A stretch of 64,000 nucleotides of DNA, taken from positions 16,336,256 through 16,400,255 of the forward strand of contig NW_022098001.1 of the NCBI RefSeq assembly GCF_002288925.2, given 5' to 3'. Under the pieces are notes generated by a model. It saw only the letters and a program-made list of their open reading frames with translations, was not told the origin of the DNA and searched no databases. Source of the stretch: Delphinapterus leucas (lineage: Eukaryota > Chordata > Mammalia > Artiodactyla > Monodontidae). Made by a program: the position numbers and the translations under genes. Of the stretch, positions 1 through 12,117 are shown piece by piece (within the stretch, counting starts at the first letter, position 1; each line of letters starts with the position of its first letter).

Positions 1-579
1 TAATAACAAATAGACAACAAATATGTAAGAAAACAGACAAAATTAAAATTGCAAGAGTACCTTGTAGCACCTTTATGGTTCTTTACAGTTTCTGGGAGAC
101 AAAGTAACCTGTTCACCTTGGCCCTTCCAACAGTTTTCCATGGTCATGCTATTCCAGAAGTGTTGTCTGTCCCACCTTTGCTGGTTGGCATTCCATCATG
201 GTGAGATCCCCTGAGAGTTTGACAAGTGAGCAGGATTGGGTCCTGGAGACAGTGCATTCTTTGAAGCTAAAAATCTTGGGTGTGAGCCTGGTGTCAAAAG
301 TTACTATGTGTGAGAATATGAACTAATCACTCTGATTCACAGTTTTTGATCTGTAATTCACAGTTTTAACCATAAAATTACCTTTCCAACCTCCCAACAG
401 GATTTTGAAGGCTATCAATAATAATATTAAAAATAATGGCAATAATAGTAAGTTTGTTTACCATGGCAATTTATCAGTCCTAAAGCACCAGCCAGCACAA
501 GCATGGTTCTTTGCATTACTCTAGCCAACATTGCCCAATGTCTCTGTGGCTTCACATATAGGGCTGGGAATACGCCTGC
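1..579. other. Unassigned A+T-rich sequence
   Basis: I see no gene, no long reading frame and no repeat family that I recognise here. Only short poorly coding frames occur. It looks like ordinary intronic or intergenic mammalian DNA. Confidence 0.6.
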
Positions 580-695
580 TAGAATAACAGCTCCGCTAAA
601 GCAGGGACTGTATTTTACTAATCCTCAGTGCTGCTCATCTAGCTCATTGCCAGGCATTTAATAAATGATCAATAATGTTTGCTTAATAAACAGCT
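580..695 (+). repeat. L2 LINE 3'-end remnant
   Basis: The order of motifs matches the 3' end of the ancient LINE family L2 in sense orientation: a 'gcagggactgtatttt' segment, then 'cattgccaggcattta', then 'ataaatgatcaataa'. L2 3' ends typically read as a gene-desert 'gcagggac...ttgttcac...gcctggcacatagtaggc...aataaat' series. Strongly diverged, no coding capacity. Confidence 0.6.
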
Positions 696-1156
696 AAACA
701 AATATGGTAGGCAACCATCTGAAAGGCAAGTTAATTTTGCATTTTATAATCTCTAGAGGTAAAATTAGTCTAATGAAGGGATGCTATAGGAAGACAGATA
801 TAAGAAAGGTAAAAATTGAATCCAAAAATGGAATAAGATATCTTGCTACCTTTGAATTTTCTTAGCAGAGGTTATTGTATTCATCAGGAAAAACGAGGTG
901 ATGCTGCAATAACAAACAATACCAAAGTTCAAGGGCTCCAAACAATATCATTCATGCTCTATATCCATCATGGGTTGGCATGGATACTTTGACCATTTGA
1001 ATCACCCAGGCTGATGGAACAACCATTATCTTGAATGTTGCTAGTCATCAGAGTTGAGGGAAAAGGAATGTCCTGCAGAGGTTTTGGGGTGGATAATTAA
1101 ATGCTGCAGCCTCTGAGCTTTTCCACTCACAACTCACTGGCCAAAATTAGACATTT
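696..1156. other. Unassigned sequence
   Basis: No gene or named repeat recognised. The sequence is ordinary A+T-rich non-coding DNA leading into the tandem duplication that follows. Confidence 0.5.
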
Positions 1157-1218
1157 GTACCCAAACATAAGGAGATCAGGAGATACTGTACCCAAACATA
1201 AGGAGATCAGGAGATACA
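1157..1218 (+). repeat. 31-bp tandem duplication
   Basis: Two adjacent copies of a 31-bp unit starting 'gtacccaaacataaggagat' lie at 1157-1187 and 1188-1218 and differ at one base (last base of the unit). A degenerate 'gtaccca' start follows at about 1229. The near identity suggests a fairly recent duplication, by slippage or unequal exchange. The unit length is not a multiple of three and no gene is present. Confidence 0.9.
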
Positions 1219-2089
1219 GTCCTAATCTGTACCCAGAAAATAATATTAATGACCACTATACCCAATCACTTACTAGGATGTTGTAAAGAGAATTAAACAG
1301 AAGTACTACAAGGGAGACTGAACTACGAGAGGTCAATCTGTAATTGGATGACTCTGCAGATGCACTTATTTTCCCAACCCCTATGCAATGTCTGCAAGCT
1401 TTATTCTCATTTAAAAATTTAGTATTCATTGCACTTGTATTTTGACTTCTTCTAGGCCAGTAAGTTCTAAATACACCTATATCCAATGGCTTTTTATAAT
1501 TATTAATTCTATTTTAATTGACTTGTATTTGTGTCTGTCACCCTTTTCTGGGTGGTTTGCTATAATTGTTATAGTCTACCATGTTTCCACAGCTTTCAGT
1601 ATAGAAATGTCCACCAGTTCTTCCAAAATTTATTTTCTCTTTCAAAGAAGCACACTTTAGGGCAATTTCTCACTGTAAGATAACTTCTCAGTGGCCATAA
1701 TGAGAAATATTTTTTGGAAGACTAGAATATACTTTTACGAGGGGTTCATATTATATGGACACTGACTATGAAGGAAGACTGAAATTCCAGGCAACATCAT
1801 GGGAAAGTACAGCCTTCTTCTAAGATGGTAACCTAGGGAGCCATTCTCCTAACAGGTTGCTATTTGTGGTGCCATATCCTGACTTTCTAATATACCTTGC
1901 ATCAGCCTGGGTCTGCCTGTACACAATGAGCAGAGACAGATTTCTGTGGCTTGAGTAGTTGTTTTACAAAGGCAAAGCTAAAGTAAAGAAACCTACTGTC
2001 TCAGGTAGAATAGAAATCCCATGATCAATGCATAGAATCTGGTGTTCTGGTAAATATGTAGTTTCTCTTCTGCACTGTTTTTGTTTGAT

Positions 2090-2092
<3 letters not shown>
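1219..2092. other. Unassigned sequence
   Basis: No gene and no repeat family recognised with confidence. Short frames on both strands have no recognisable protein similarity. Confidence 0.5.

Positions 2093-2134
<42 letters not shown>
2093..2134 (+). repeat. (TG)n microsatellite
   Basis: An uninterrupted TG dinucleotide tract of about 18 units, followed by one 'TA' interruption and two more TG units. Expected to be length-variable between individuals. Confidence 0.95.
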
Positions 2135-2135
<1 letters not shown>

Positions 2136-5100
2136 TGGGGATGAATTGATTATGAAAAACCCATGACTAAAATCAGGCCTCAAACTTTTCTTTTGAAAAT
2201 ATTGTTAGATGTTATGGTGTTTTAAGGAAAAGCAGAGGACACAGTGGCACACAGTGGTAAATTCATTTTGTAAGAATCCTCACAGATAACAAATATGGTC
2301 ACAGTGGCAGTTAAATCCCTCCTCCTAAGTGTAGCTCAACATATGGTGACTCTCGTGTTATTTTGTCTATAATGTTGTGGTTATCTGGGCTTGCGACAGT
2401 GGAGTAATTACAGGGTTCTACCCTCCCATTTCTGTTCACTGGTCTCTTAGAAAACTTAACAGTCATTTGTCTAGGCTACTCTGGATGAGAAGCAATTCTT
2501 CTCCTCTCTCTTGCTGAATGATAATGAGGCGATGATTGTGTTCTCCTTGGAAAGATGTGCTGACCTGTCCATGTTGGAAGTTTGATGTGTTTAACAGTCA
2601 CTGTCATGAGACTGTGGAGAAAGTAGGGCAAGACAATATCTATGGGGTGACTAAAAATACACAAATGCCAAGGATGTACACTGGAAGTTGGACAGTTCTA
2701 AGTGACTGTCATGTGAGGAAGGAATGTGACAGAACTGCCATCTCATCCTAAGCGAGGTATGTCACAACTGATAGGTAAGGGCATCACATCACTGTTTAAT
2801 GGCTCTAGTTTAAAAAGAGCAGTATATTCTAGAATTTTCAAAATGGGAACAATTGGTTTAGTTTGAAGCCAGTCTCTCTCAGTGTGTTCGTATCCATCAG
2901 CCTGAGAAAATAGAATTCTTATTTGAAATTTATCTTTGATGCAAACGAGACTCAGAAGAAACAAATGTGAAGTCCTTAATAGCTCAATTTATTCATCATG
3001 AATTCTTACTCTTGATGTGTGACTTCATTTTGCCGAATTGTGTGGTTGGGGAATTTTAATATAATTGATAAATTCAGGCCAATTGTGACTGAGGAGAAAG
3101 CAGGATATGGCAGTAAAACTGTCACAAATACTCAATTCAGAATGTGGAGAGCCAGATATAAATGCCTAGCTGAGCAGTTTAACATATTTTATAGTCATCC
3201 ACAAATAACTTTGAAGGCTGAGCTTTCTTTTCATTTTATTTTTTTAATGTCCTGCACATCCATTAAAACTGTTACTATAAAGATCACGTAAGTTATATAG
3301 TGTAAGCATATCCATGTGCACTTAGCTCATGATACAAAATGTGAGGGTTCTGTATAACTAAAAAGTGCCATGCTCACTTTTTCATGTTTTATTTGATTGT
3401 TTTGCCTTATTCCTTATTTGTTGGTTCCCCCAGAAAAGCCCCAAACGTCCTAAAACATATTTGGAATTATCTTGGGTTTTATGTACTTAATGAATACTTT
3501 GATAACTGTGAAGATATAAAATTAACACAATAGACTATGTTTTCATATCTTTCAGAAAGTGGATTTTGAATCTGGAAGACAGTACTACTGGTAGAGGAAT
3601 AGCTCCTCTCAGAATTCAGACCCCTTTTAGCACAAGAATTATAGACCCACAAGATGTATAATGTTTCCTTAGTTTATTATATCCAGACCACTGCCACACA
3701 GGCATGCTTAGGTTTTGTGTGTTGGAGAGTTCAATACAGAACACTGATGTAAGCCCACTCCAAAGCTAAACGTAATCATTACATCACGATTCTTGTTTCT
3801 CTATCTCCCCAGCACCCTTCAGAGTATCCTGTTGTAATAATCCACATTGCACATACACATAATTGAATTCAGGTCACAATTCAAGCATCACTCTACAGGA
3901 GAGTATTCTGCACAGAGGATACGGAGATGCTAAGGTTCAGCCCACGTGACATACAGTGCTTCTGAGTACCAATGGTGTTTGCTAGAGAAAGACCTTCTTC
4001 AGATGGAAGCCCAACTTTTCACATATAAGAATCCTTACAATAAAACCAGAGGCTCAGAACTACAAATATGTTGATATGCAATTAATTCTAGTGGCATACA
4101 TTTCGGAAGTAAGGTTTCTTTGTGGTTCAGCAACATAATCACATGTGGGGCATTGCCTATAAATCACAGGCATTTCTTGTTCCTACTAATTGGTGAACTA
4201 ACCTATTACCAAGTCTCTTAAATGTTACACGATCTAGATATGTGAGCAGAGGTATCAGTTATATTAGGAACTCCTGAAATTTGCATAAAAAGGACAGAGC
4301 AAAATATCTGCCTGGAGGTTGCTGTGCTGTACTACATTTCAAACCAAAAGGAGGCATTTGCTTTAGTAATCTCTAGCTCCCATCCATAACTGTAAAAGCC
4401 TTGAACTGTATGGGCTACAGGGTGTCACACTCAAGTGTTGTCAGCATTGAACAAAAGTCTTAAGCACAATAAATCAGATCAACCAATACCGCAGTAAGTA
4501 GAGTTTTAAACAACAGCTCATGAGTTGAGCAGGGCCTGTTGAGATACATATTTTGAAATAAAGAAAGGTTAAACTTTGTGAACATTGAATACAAAGTCTT
4601 TAAATGAATGTTATATGAATTTGAGAAATGAAGAAAAAAGCATTTGAGAAGACTGCTTAATTGAACCGCTCTTCATTGTGTGTGCCAGCAATGTTGGAAA
4701 TATATTTATCAATACACCTTTTAGTCACACAAAATGGACACCATCTAATCCAAAGGAGAGAATCAGGGATGCACAAAGGCACTGTTAAATGTCTTCTGAC
4801 GATAGTTTGGTGAGTGAAATGTAAAGCCAGGATTTACAAATATTACACAAGTGAACACTGTTACTGCACTCAGGCTGAAAAATCCTGTTCAAATCCAATA
4901 AGTGGTTTAAGATGTGCAAATAGAGCCTTCTGCAGGGAGTCAGGCATTAGAAGCCACCTGGAGCATGTGCTAGAGATTGTATCCATCAATACAGCAGCTG
5001 GGCTGAAATTATAAAGAGAGCTGCTTTTCATCACGCTTGTTTTAATGCATACATTTCTCCTGTCACTGGCACCCCAGGAAAACTACTAAGCACAAAAATG

Positions 5101-5689
5101 AATGGTACCCATTACCTGATATTCATACTTGTGACAACAGAGGAAAGAATCACAACACAACAGTAAGCAAAAATTGATATCCAAATTATTTTTAAGTTGC
5201 TGCAGTAGGAGAAAATCTTGAAAACCAATGGGCAACATTTTAATATGAGAAGTGGGGAGGGAAGCACAATCATTTCATATCTGATTACAAATTTCCTTAT
5301 CCTGATATGATAGGGAAAGAATCTATGATTATTTTCAAAGTAGGATCACACTTTAAAATATATTTTGTACTAAAAGAGGAAATGATGTCCTCTCTAATAT
5401 GAGACTTATGTAAAATGCTGGTTAGGGAAAATATTAGGAGACTGTGGTTGGATCCAACCCATTCCAATATTAGAGACAGAGACCACATTCCCTGCGGGGT
5501 TCTGTAACTGGGCTGATGGGCTGATATTCAGACATTTCTGGCATTTTATGTGGCTCATAACTGAATGGCAAATGCCAGCTAATTGGGCTTTCATGATGAT
5601 GGTACAATCCATGTAACACACTATTATACTGATGCCTTTGGAACAACATGAAAACAGCCTCAATAAGAGCTAAGTGTTAAAAAGGCAAA
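2135..5689. other. Unassigned A+T-rich sequence
   Basis: A long stretch in which I recognise neither a gene nor a repeat family with confidence. Reading frames are all short (90 codons at most) and show no domain. Ancient repeats too diverged to read by eye may be present. Confidence 0.5.
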
Positions 5690-5930
5690 AAACAAAAAAT
5701 ATCTTTGGTAACAAAAAGGAGATCGGTGGTTGCTTCAAATCTGGAGTGAGGTTGAATTTGACTGGAAAGAGGCGTGAGGGAAGTTTTTGGGGTAATGGAA
5801 ATGGGCTCTATCTTTGTTGTGACAGTGGTTACACACGTACATATTTACCAAAGCTCAATGGATTGTGCAATTAAAATGGATGCATTTCATGGTATGTAAA
5901 TTATACCTCAATAAAGGTGATTTTTAAAAA
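5690..5930 (+). repeat. Old L1 (L1M-type) 3' UTR fragment
   Basis: The series 'gatcggtggttgc', 'ggggtaatggaaatggg', 'gtggttacac', 'attaaaatggatgcatttcat' and 'cctcaataaaggtga' followed by an A-rich run matches the 3' UTR and tail of old mammalian L1 elements in sense orientation. The AATAAA lies inside 'ctcaataaagg'. Non-coding remnant; sub-family not assigned. Confidence 0.75.
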
Positions 5931-6317
5931 ATGCCTAGGTATCAGAAATTTCATTTTAGTATGTTGCAGTCTGAAAACAAGTGATATTTTACATAAGCAA
6001 CCTCAGTTTTCTCCTCTCCTTTTAATTTGTTGAATATTTGCACATTCATACTTCCCTGTATAAAAGGAGTTATCAAATTTGTTGAGATTGTTGGCTTTTA
6101 CTCAAGAGTGAATTTGCCTATCAGAAGGAAACTTTCCACATGTGGGATGGGTTGTGGTGAGTTAATCAAGAAAACAGGTCCTGACTTGCTGCTTAAGACC
6201 CTAGGTTAAATTGATATGATTTTCTTTTCCCCAGCACAAAGTAATGTAGGGTTCACAGAGAGGGCTGGTGTGGCAGTTCACGGAAAAGCATACGTTTAAA
6301 TTCAATGGAATGAATAC

Positions 6318-6428
6318 TGAGCTGGGAATATTAAGAGGCCTAAAAATCTTCCTAAACCACCTCTATTAATTTTTTCGACTCTGGGTCACTTAGCCTTCCA
6401 AAGCCTCAATGTCTTCATCTGTAACTTA
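6318..6428 (+). repeat. MIR SINE remnant (probable)
   Basis: The segments 'gactctgggtcacttagcc', 'agcctcaatgtcttcatctg' and 'taacttaaaaa' match the conserved MIR core and downstream part ('gtcacttaacc..cctcagtttcttcatctgtaaaa') in sense orientation. The 5' tRNA-like part is not recognisable. Confidence 0.6.
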
Positions 6429-6639
6429 AAAAGGCTGTGCCCAAGCTATAGTTTTCATGCTAATTTAATTTTAATAATCTTATTTTAAACAATATATTTT
6501 ACAGAATCATGATAAATAAAATAGATAAGAGTAGAGTTATTCTGGGTGAATTGGAAGTGGGGTCCTGCAACTTTGCACATTAGAGTAATACTACATTGAG
6601 AATTTTATGCATAAAAACTTTGTACCTATATCATACAGA

Positions 6640-6720
6640 TAAAATATATTTTACCAAGCTGCTTTCCAAAATGTTCTACCCATTCATTCCCACCGCCAAT
6701 AGATAACATTCTTTAGGTCA
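6640..6720 (-). repeat. Possible old L1 ORF2 3' fragment
   Basis: 'ccaagctgctttccaaaatgttctaccc' followed by 'attcccaccgcc' resembles the antisense strand of the ORF2 C-terminal region of old L1s. Short and weak. Confidence 0.35.
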
Positions 6721-6919
6721 CTAAGTGGTGAACAGGTATGCTATATATTTTGGTCATGTCTAGCCTTGGATCATCTTTAAATCTTATTTTTTTGAGCTTG
6801 GATTTCACTTTAGAAACCTTTGAGATGATTCATATTTCTTACGTATAGGTCAAATACTTCAGAGACAAAAAAGGTCTTGGGATACACCTTCAATCAAAAC
6901 CAAGTATCTTGGAAATTTT

Positions 6920-7300
6920 CCTATTCATTCATGCATTTATTGAGAATCAACTGTGTGCCAGGCATTTGCACTAGGTTATGGAGATCCAAATTTAGGTGCA
7001 ACTTGGTTCATTACCATTAAAAATTTCATAGTCTAGTGGTAGGATCAAAAAGGTGCATTCTATTAAGACCAAGGTGTCTTGGTAGCTTAGACGAGAATCC
7101 CTGTAACAGTTCTGCTTAAGGCAGTTTAGAGTAGCCTTCATACAGAAAATAACAATTGGTTTGCGGTTTTAATATTTAACCAGATGGATTCTGGAGAGAG
7201 GGATTAGGTATGGTGGGCACAATATTCCATTAGAGGCACTAACATATATGGAAAAGTCAGGAGTCATAAAAGTTCACAGCATGATTGAAGATAGGTGCCA
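6920..7300 (-). repeat. L2 LINE 3' region, antisense
   Basis: 'attcatgcatttattgaga' and 'ctgtgtgccaggcatttgcactagg' are the reverse complement of the L2 3' end. Further right, 'gggcacaatattccattagaggc' fits the more upstream L2 sequence in antisense. Diverged and broken by small gaps; no coding capacity. Confidence 0.65.
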
Positions 7301-9448
7301 ACCTCATGAGGCTCAGTGTGTGGCCGCCTTGTCCTTGTAATGAATTGGGAAGAATGCGTCATGCCACACATTGTCTGACAGACCTACCGAAAGTTAATGA
7401 AAACATATCTTACTTTTCCTTTATGGTACATTTTCTAGGATTTTCCCTTAAAATACTGAAACTCCTTTTACATCAAAAAGATGAAAAAAGAATGGATAAA
7501 TCTAATTTTTTTTAGTCTTCCTAAACTACACTTTAAAGGTCTTTGAAACACTTTCAGAAAATAGATAATAGTTTACACTGTATTTAATCCCATGTATAAA
7601 TCACTTTAAGAATCTCTTTAATCAAATTTTTCTGAAAATTCAAAATGTTAACACAAGTTAAATATTTTAAAAGTGTTAAATATTTAGAGACAGACTATTG
7701 GAAAAGCCTTCATTTGATTCTTATGGTTCAAATTGATATTTGATTTTAAATAATATGATTGAATATTTAACTTCTATGAATCAAAGACCCTGGAGTATTT
7801 GTAGATTTGTCTTGTCAATACCAAATTAGAGATAGACACAAGTAGAGCCCAGGCTCAGAGAGAAGAGAGCTAAAACTTGGGACTTACCTTGGGATCAAGT
7901 GAATTTTAAAAATCTGTTTCCTTGAAATTTAACCATTCCATAATGAAAATCTATCATAATATGATTAACCTTTGAGGTTCATTTGAGCCTTCTAATACTA
8001 TAGATAGAAAAAATAAATTCTACTATGCTCACAATACACAAATCAAAAAATCACAAATTCCTTCAAATCATGGATTTCCTAACTCCTTGCCTACCTCTTC
8101 AAGGCTAGTTATGAATTAACTTTACAGTGAACAAATTCCAGCATGTGAATTTCAGCTACCACATTTCAGAAAGTGGGCTGCAGAAGCAGGAATTAAGCAT
8201 AAGGTCCTAGTGACTCACCCTCTTGATTTAACATTGGAGGAGTCTGAGCACAGGTTGAGCAAAATGAGCGTTTGGTCCTTCTTAAGTCATTTCTCATTGT
8301 TAGATGAAGGAGAGTAATTCCAATCATTTCTTTGAAGGGAGCACTATAAAAAGCTTAAGAATGTTTGTTTACTAAAAATAAAATCATCAGACTTAAGAGA
8401 GTAAAAATATTGTATCCATCACCTATAGTGACTATTCACTTCAAAATTCTATTACTCCCAAAAAGAGAAATTGAAGAGAATTGTAATCTTTCAAGTTTCT
8501 GTCTTGTCTTGACTTGTTCCCCATGATGTTCTTATTCTGTGTTATTTTTAGTTGGCAGTTAATAATGCAGATTCCCTAGCTAGGAAAATTCAGTTTTGTT
8601 TTTTTTTTCCTTAAAAGGACAGGCTTTAAAATAAACAAATTATCTAAATATCTACTTGGTTAAAAGAAAAAAAAAGGTGGAACAGGTTTCCGGACACTTT
8701 GGTTCAGAATTTAATTTATATTTTTAAACAAACATGCTGAATTTCTGTAGTGGAAATTTGCCATTTGGTTTCTTAAATCAGTTACAGTTTAAGCCATTGA
8801 TTCATGAATCATTCAAAAAAGTAAGCCCAAGTTACCAGCATATGACAGCAAGAGCTGGATTCTCAGAGGCAATGGAACCGTGGCTTGTTTATCTTGGAGA
8901 GCATTCTTGTCATAATTTTTACTGTGCACATATATTCTGTTGGCTATTTTGTCTGTTTTTCCTATTCTCAGGTAGAATAAACCAAGGGGGGCGGGGAAAA
9001 ACAGAGAAAAAGACAAAAGCACTGCTAGCTGGTCCTGGTAAAGTTATTAAAGGATTGATGTCCTCTCCAGTGGGGGAGCAGACTCGCTTTCTTTCAGTAC
9101 AAGGGATGGGGAGAGTATATGACGAGTTCCTGGGAAGGAAGGGGAGAAAAGCATTCACCATAATGTTATACCGCCACCCACTGAGTGCCCCAAACCAGCA
9201 AGTGCTTTTCCAGTTAACTGTGTGAGTGACTGGCCGAGCCTACTTGAATAAAATGCTGAGGAGGGTAACCAAACAAGAAGTGAGAAACTGGACATGGTAT
9301 GGGTGCCTGAGAACACACACAGGCCCATTTCTCTAGGTTCACCTCCAAAGATGGAAGCCACTGTAGGGAGAGAGTCAGAGCAAATGACACCTCAACCTAT
9401 CACTCAAGTGCAAGGGATTAGAGAAAACCCACAAGCTCTGAAACTGAT
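7301..9448. other. Unassigned sequence with one 163-codon open frame
   Basis: No named repeat recognised. A 163-codon frame (8734-9225, plus strand) is the longest outside L1 but has no domain I know. Within it a pyrimidine-rich stretch ends in 'ctcag' at 8971, and an AATAAA lies at 9247-9252, which would fit a terminal exon of an unknown transcript. This is only a geometric coincidence until expression data are seen. Confidence 0.4.
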
Positions 9449-9462
9449 AAAAGATAGCTACC
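9449..9462 (+). repeat. Target-site duplication, left copy (CHR SINE)
   Basis: 'aaaagatagctacc' directly abuts the SINE head; the identical 14-mer recurs at 9842-9855 after the A-rich tail. Confidence 0.95.
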
Positions 9463-9781
9463 GGGACTTCCCTGGTGGTCTAGTGGTAAAGAATCTGCCT
9501 TAAATGCAGGGGATATGGGTTTGATCCCTGGTCAGGGAACTAAGATTCCACATGCCACAGGGCAACTAAGCCCGTGCACCACAACTATAGAGCCCATGCG
9601 CCCTGGAGCCTGCGTACCACAGCTAAAGAAGAGGAAAAAAAAAAAAAAAAACCCACATACCACAACAAGAAGAGAGAAGCCCGCACACCACAACAAAGAG
9701 CCCATGCACCACAACGAAAAGATCCTGGATGCCTCAACAAAGATCACGCGTGCCGCAACTAAGGCCCAACACAGCCAAAAA

Positions 9782-9821
<40 letters not shown>

Positions 9822-9841
9822 AAAATAAATCTTTAAAAAAG
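9463..9841 (+). mobile_element. CHR-type tRNA-Glu-derived SINE, long form
   Basis: Head 'gggacttccctggtggtc' is the tRNA-Glu-derived head of cetartiodactyl CHR SINEs. The polymerase III A box is at 9476-9486 ('tggtctagtgg') and the B box at 9519-9527 ('gtttgatcc'). The body contains recurring 'caccacaac' sub-units and an internal run of about 18 A around 9634-9651. The tail is an (AAAT)n tract from about 9779 to 9827. It has no protein and depends on LINE machinery. The exact 14-bp TSD on both sides proves retrotransposition and suggests a comparatively young copy. Confidence 0.95.
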
Positions 9842-9855
9842 AAAAGATAGCTACC
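9842..9855 (+). repeat. Target-site duplication, right copy (CHR SINE)
   Basis: Perfect 14-of-14 match to 9449-9462. Confidence 0.95.
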
Positions 9856-10123
9856 AATGGATGCTATAATAAATCTGTAAGTCTGGCTTCCAAGATCATT
9901 AAAACTAGGACTGTTGATAGAATAGTTTAGGGGGATTGTGGGGAGACTATGGAGAGTCATTTGAATCACTTTGCTTTCATGAAGCTCTGGGCTGCTTCCC
10001 ACACTTGAGAGGGAGGATGCTCAAATGAAGGTAGAAATGGCTGTTGTCTCACTTGAAAGATAAGAGTGTGAAACAGATCCCAGGGTGGGAAAAGACAGAG
10101 GTAATACATAAGAACTGTAAGGT
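9856..10123. other. Unassigned sequence
   Basis: No gene or repeat recognised. Confidence 0.5.
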
Positions 10124-10300
10124 AGAAAAACATTCTGGCTTAACTGTGTGAGGACCGAGGTTCAGATCCCATTTTGGCATAAAGATGGTGATTGAATCTT
10201 TCTGAGTCTGTAAAATGGCGACACATAACACTGTCTTCATAACAGCATTAGAGGTCTATGAGAAATAATGTGAGTGAATATGCTTTATGAAGAGTTATAT
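10124..10300 (+). repeat. MIR SINE remnant
   Basis: 'gtgaggaccgaggttcagatccca', then 'aatctttctgagtctgtaaaatgg' reproduces MIR sense-strand landmarks (B-box-like segment, then the core end). The middle of the element appears deleted. 'aggttcagatccc' is the remnant of the ancestral tRNA B box. Confidence 0.7.
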
Positions 10301-10519
10301 GAAATGTCATTGTAAAGTGCACCCCTCAAGTCTGAACACATGAGTTTGAGTTACTTCTGGAGACACTGGTCTCTTAGTTCTGCCATTTAATGTTTAGGCA
10401 AATTAGTCAAAGTACTTATAAATTCCTCGGGTTCTTCTTCATCCTTCTCAGGCGTATTTTGTTTATGTTTAATTTGATGTTATCTGTTAATTCCTTTAAA
10501 CTTTTGGGAAAACTAAAAA

Positions 10520-10585
10520 CTTCAACATTCAACAAACTCCTACTATGTGCAAGACTCTATGCCAGGTGCTGGGAATTTTAAAAAA
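10520..10585 (-). repeat. L2 3'-end remnant, antisense (short)
   Basis: 'cattcaacaaactcctactatgtgc' followed by 'ctatgccaggtgctggga' is the reverse complement of an L2 3' end. Only about 65 bp are recognisable. Confidence 0.6.
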
Positions 10586-11382
10586 TTATTTTAAAATTGT
10601 CCATCTTCTGTCCAAATATTTAGTTTTTTGTATTTCTGGGAGAAAACAATACATATTTAAAGGCTGCTACAAGTTTCTTTATCTCTTTTTTTTTTGGAAA
10701 CAAACCATTGAAGCATAATTTAGAAAACAAAAACAGAAGACAAAATTCTGTTACAATCTTATTACTTTGACCCAAAATTTTAAAAAATGTTTTTCAAGAT
10801 TGCTGCTGCCAAGTGTTTTATATGTCAGGGACCTAATTTATAAATGCTTTATTTACTTTATTTCTCTACGCACTTATAGAGATAGAATCAATACAGAATT
10901 TACTTATTGCAAGTTGTGTAAGGTTCCAACAAGACTTAGTTCCTATATGGATTTTTCTTCATCACTAAATGTATTATCATTTTCAAAAGCTTTACGACGA
11001 CAAAACAAAGAAGCTACACAATACTTACATGGGGCGATACTATTTTTTCAATTTTAAAGAAACTGCTCCCATATTTCTTTTATTTCAAGTTTAGCTACAG
11101 CTAAGTATTTTCCTATTCAGTTGAAATAAGGGGTAGTTGTCACCTCAGTTTAAGACCAGCTGAAATCATCCTCCCGCTCCTGAACAGTGTCCACAATCTG
11201 AGATCGACAAACCGTCAATCTCAGTTCTACTTGCCAAATATGAATTTTCAACAGATTCTACTAAGAAAACATTGTGACACCATTGCATGTCTGCATTTCA
11301 TTTCTAGGAAAAATCAGACTTTTTCTGCCCATGTGGAAGATAGGGTGACATTATAATAATTAGAGAGAGTAATCCGAGAGGC
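10586..11382. other. Unassigned sequence
   Basis: No gene and no confidently recognised repeat; T-rich and A-rich runs only. Confidence 0.5.
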
Positions 11383-11655
11383 AACATAGCAGTGAGTCCA
11401 AGTGTCACTCTAGAGTCAGATTCATGGATGTGAGTTCTGGCTCCAATGGTTCTGACACTCACTAGTCATGGGACTTTGCCAAGTCAACGACTGCCCCCCC
11501 CTCCAAAACTGTGTCTTGGTTTCCCTGTCTGTGAAATACAGATAATTATTCTATATGGGTGGATGTTTAAGGATTACATGAGACAAAGCATGTAAACTCA
11601 TCGAAGGACGCATAGCTAGTAAACACTCAATGAATATGAGCTATTATCATCATTA
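11383..11655 (+). repeat. MIR SINE, nearly complete
   Basis: The order 'gagtcagattcatggatg', 'gagttctggctcc', 'ctagtcatgggactttgcc', 'gtttccctgtctgtgaaat', 'ggattacatgaga' and 'agtaaacactcaatgaatatgagctatt' follows a MIR from the tRNA-derived head through the core to the L2-like 3' end. A C-rich run ('gcccccccctcc') interrupts the core at about 11493-11504. Confidence 0.85.
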
Positions 11656-12117
11656 ATTGAGACTAACCTCTGATATTCCAATTCTATTTTTGATCCTCTC
11701 TCTGGTAATTGCATCATACTTTTAAACACAGGTTTGGAAAGCTGGATGTGTTAGTATATCAAGTATGTAACACATTGCTGCTTTTCTCCCTTAAAGTGAT
11801 TAGAAAACTCCTGCGTTTTATCATGACCAACAGCAATATGTGTGCATATTACAAAGAAGTAAATGTCAACAAATGTGTCCTACAAACATCTTCTTTAGCT
11901 GTGTCTTTTCTGAAGGCAGAAAGAGGAAAAGCAGAGATAAAGGAACAGCTTAGTTACTTGACTGACCCAAACAGAGCTTGTGGAACCAGAGCTAAAGCCC
12001 TTTTAAACCTTGAGTGAGGCCTCTTCTCCTAGACAATAACCTCAATGCAGTGGTTCTGCTCCTTGGGCTTTGTACTGAGTAGGCTTAGCCAAACCTGCCA
12101 AGATTATTGTCCTGGAC

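Noticed and set aside
8734..9225. 163-codon frame as a protein-coding gene
   Set aside because: No domain, no homologue I recognise, and frames of this size occur by chance in 64 kb; kept only as a weak exon candidate.
9463..9535. tRNA gene
   Set aside because: A and B boxes are present but belong to the tRNA-derived head of a SINE; a folded cloverleaf with anticodon arm is not preserved.
9532..10002. 156-codon minus-strand frame
   Set aside because: It runs through the SINE and its (AAAT)n tail; the repeated FIYL stretches are translation of the simple repeat.
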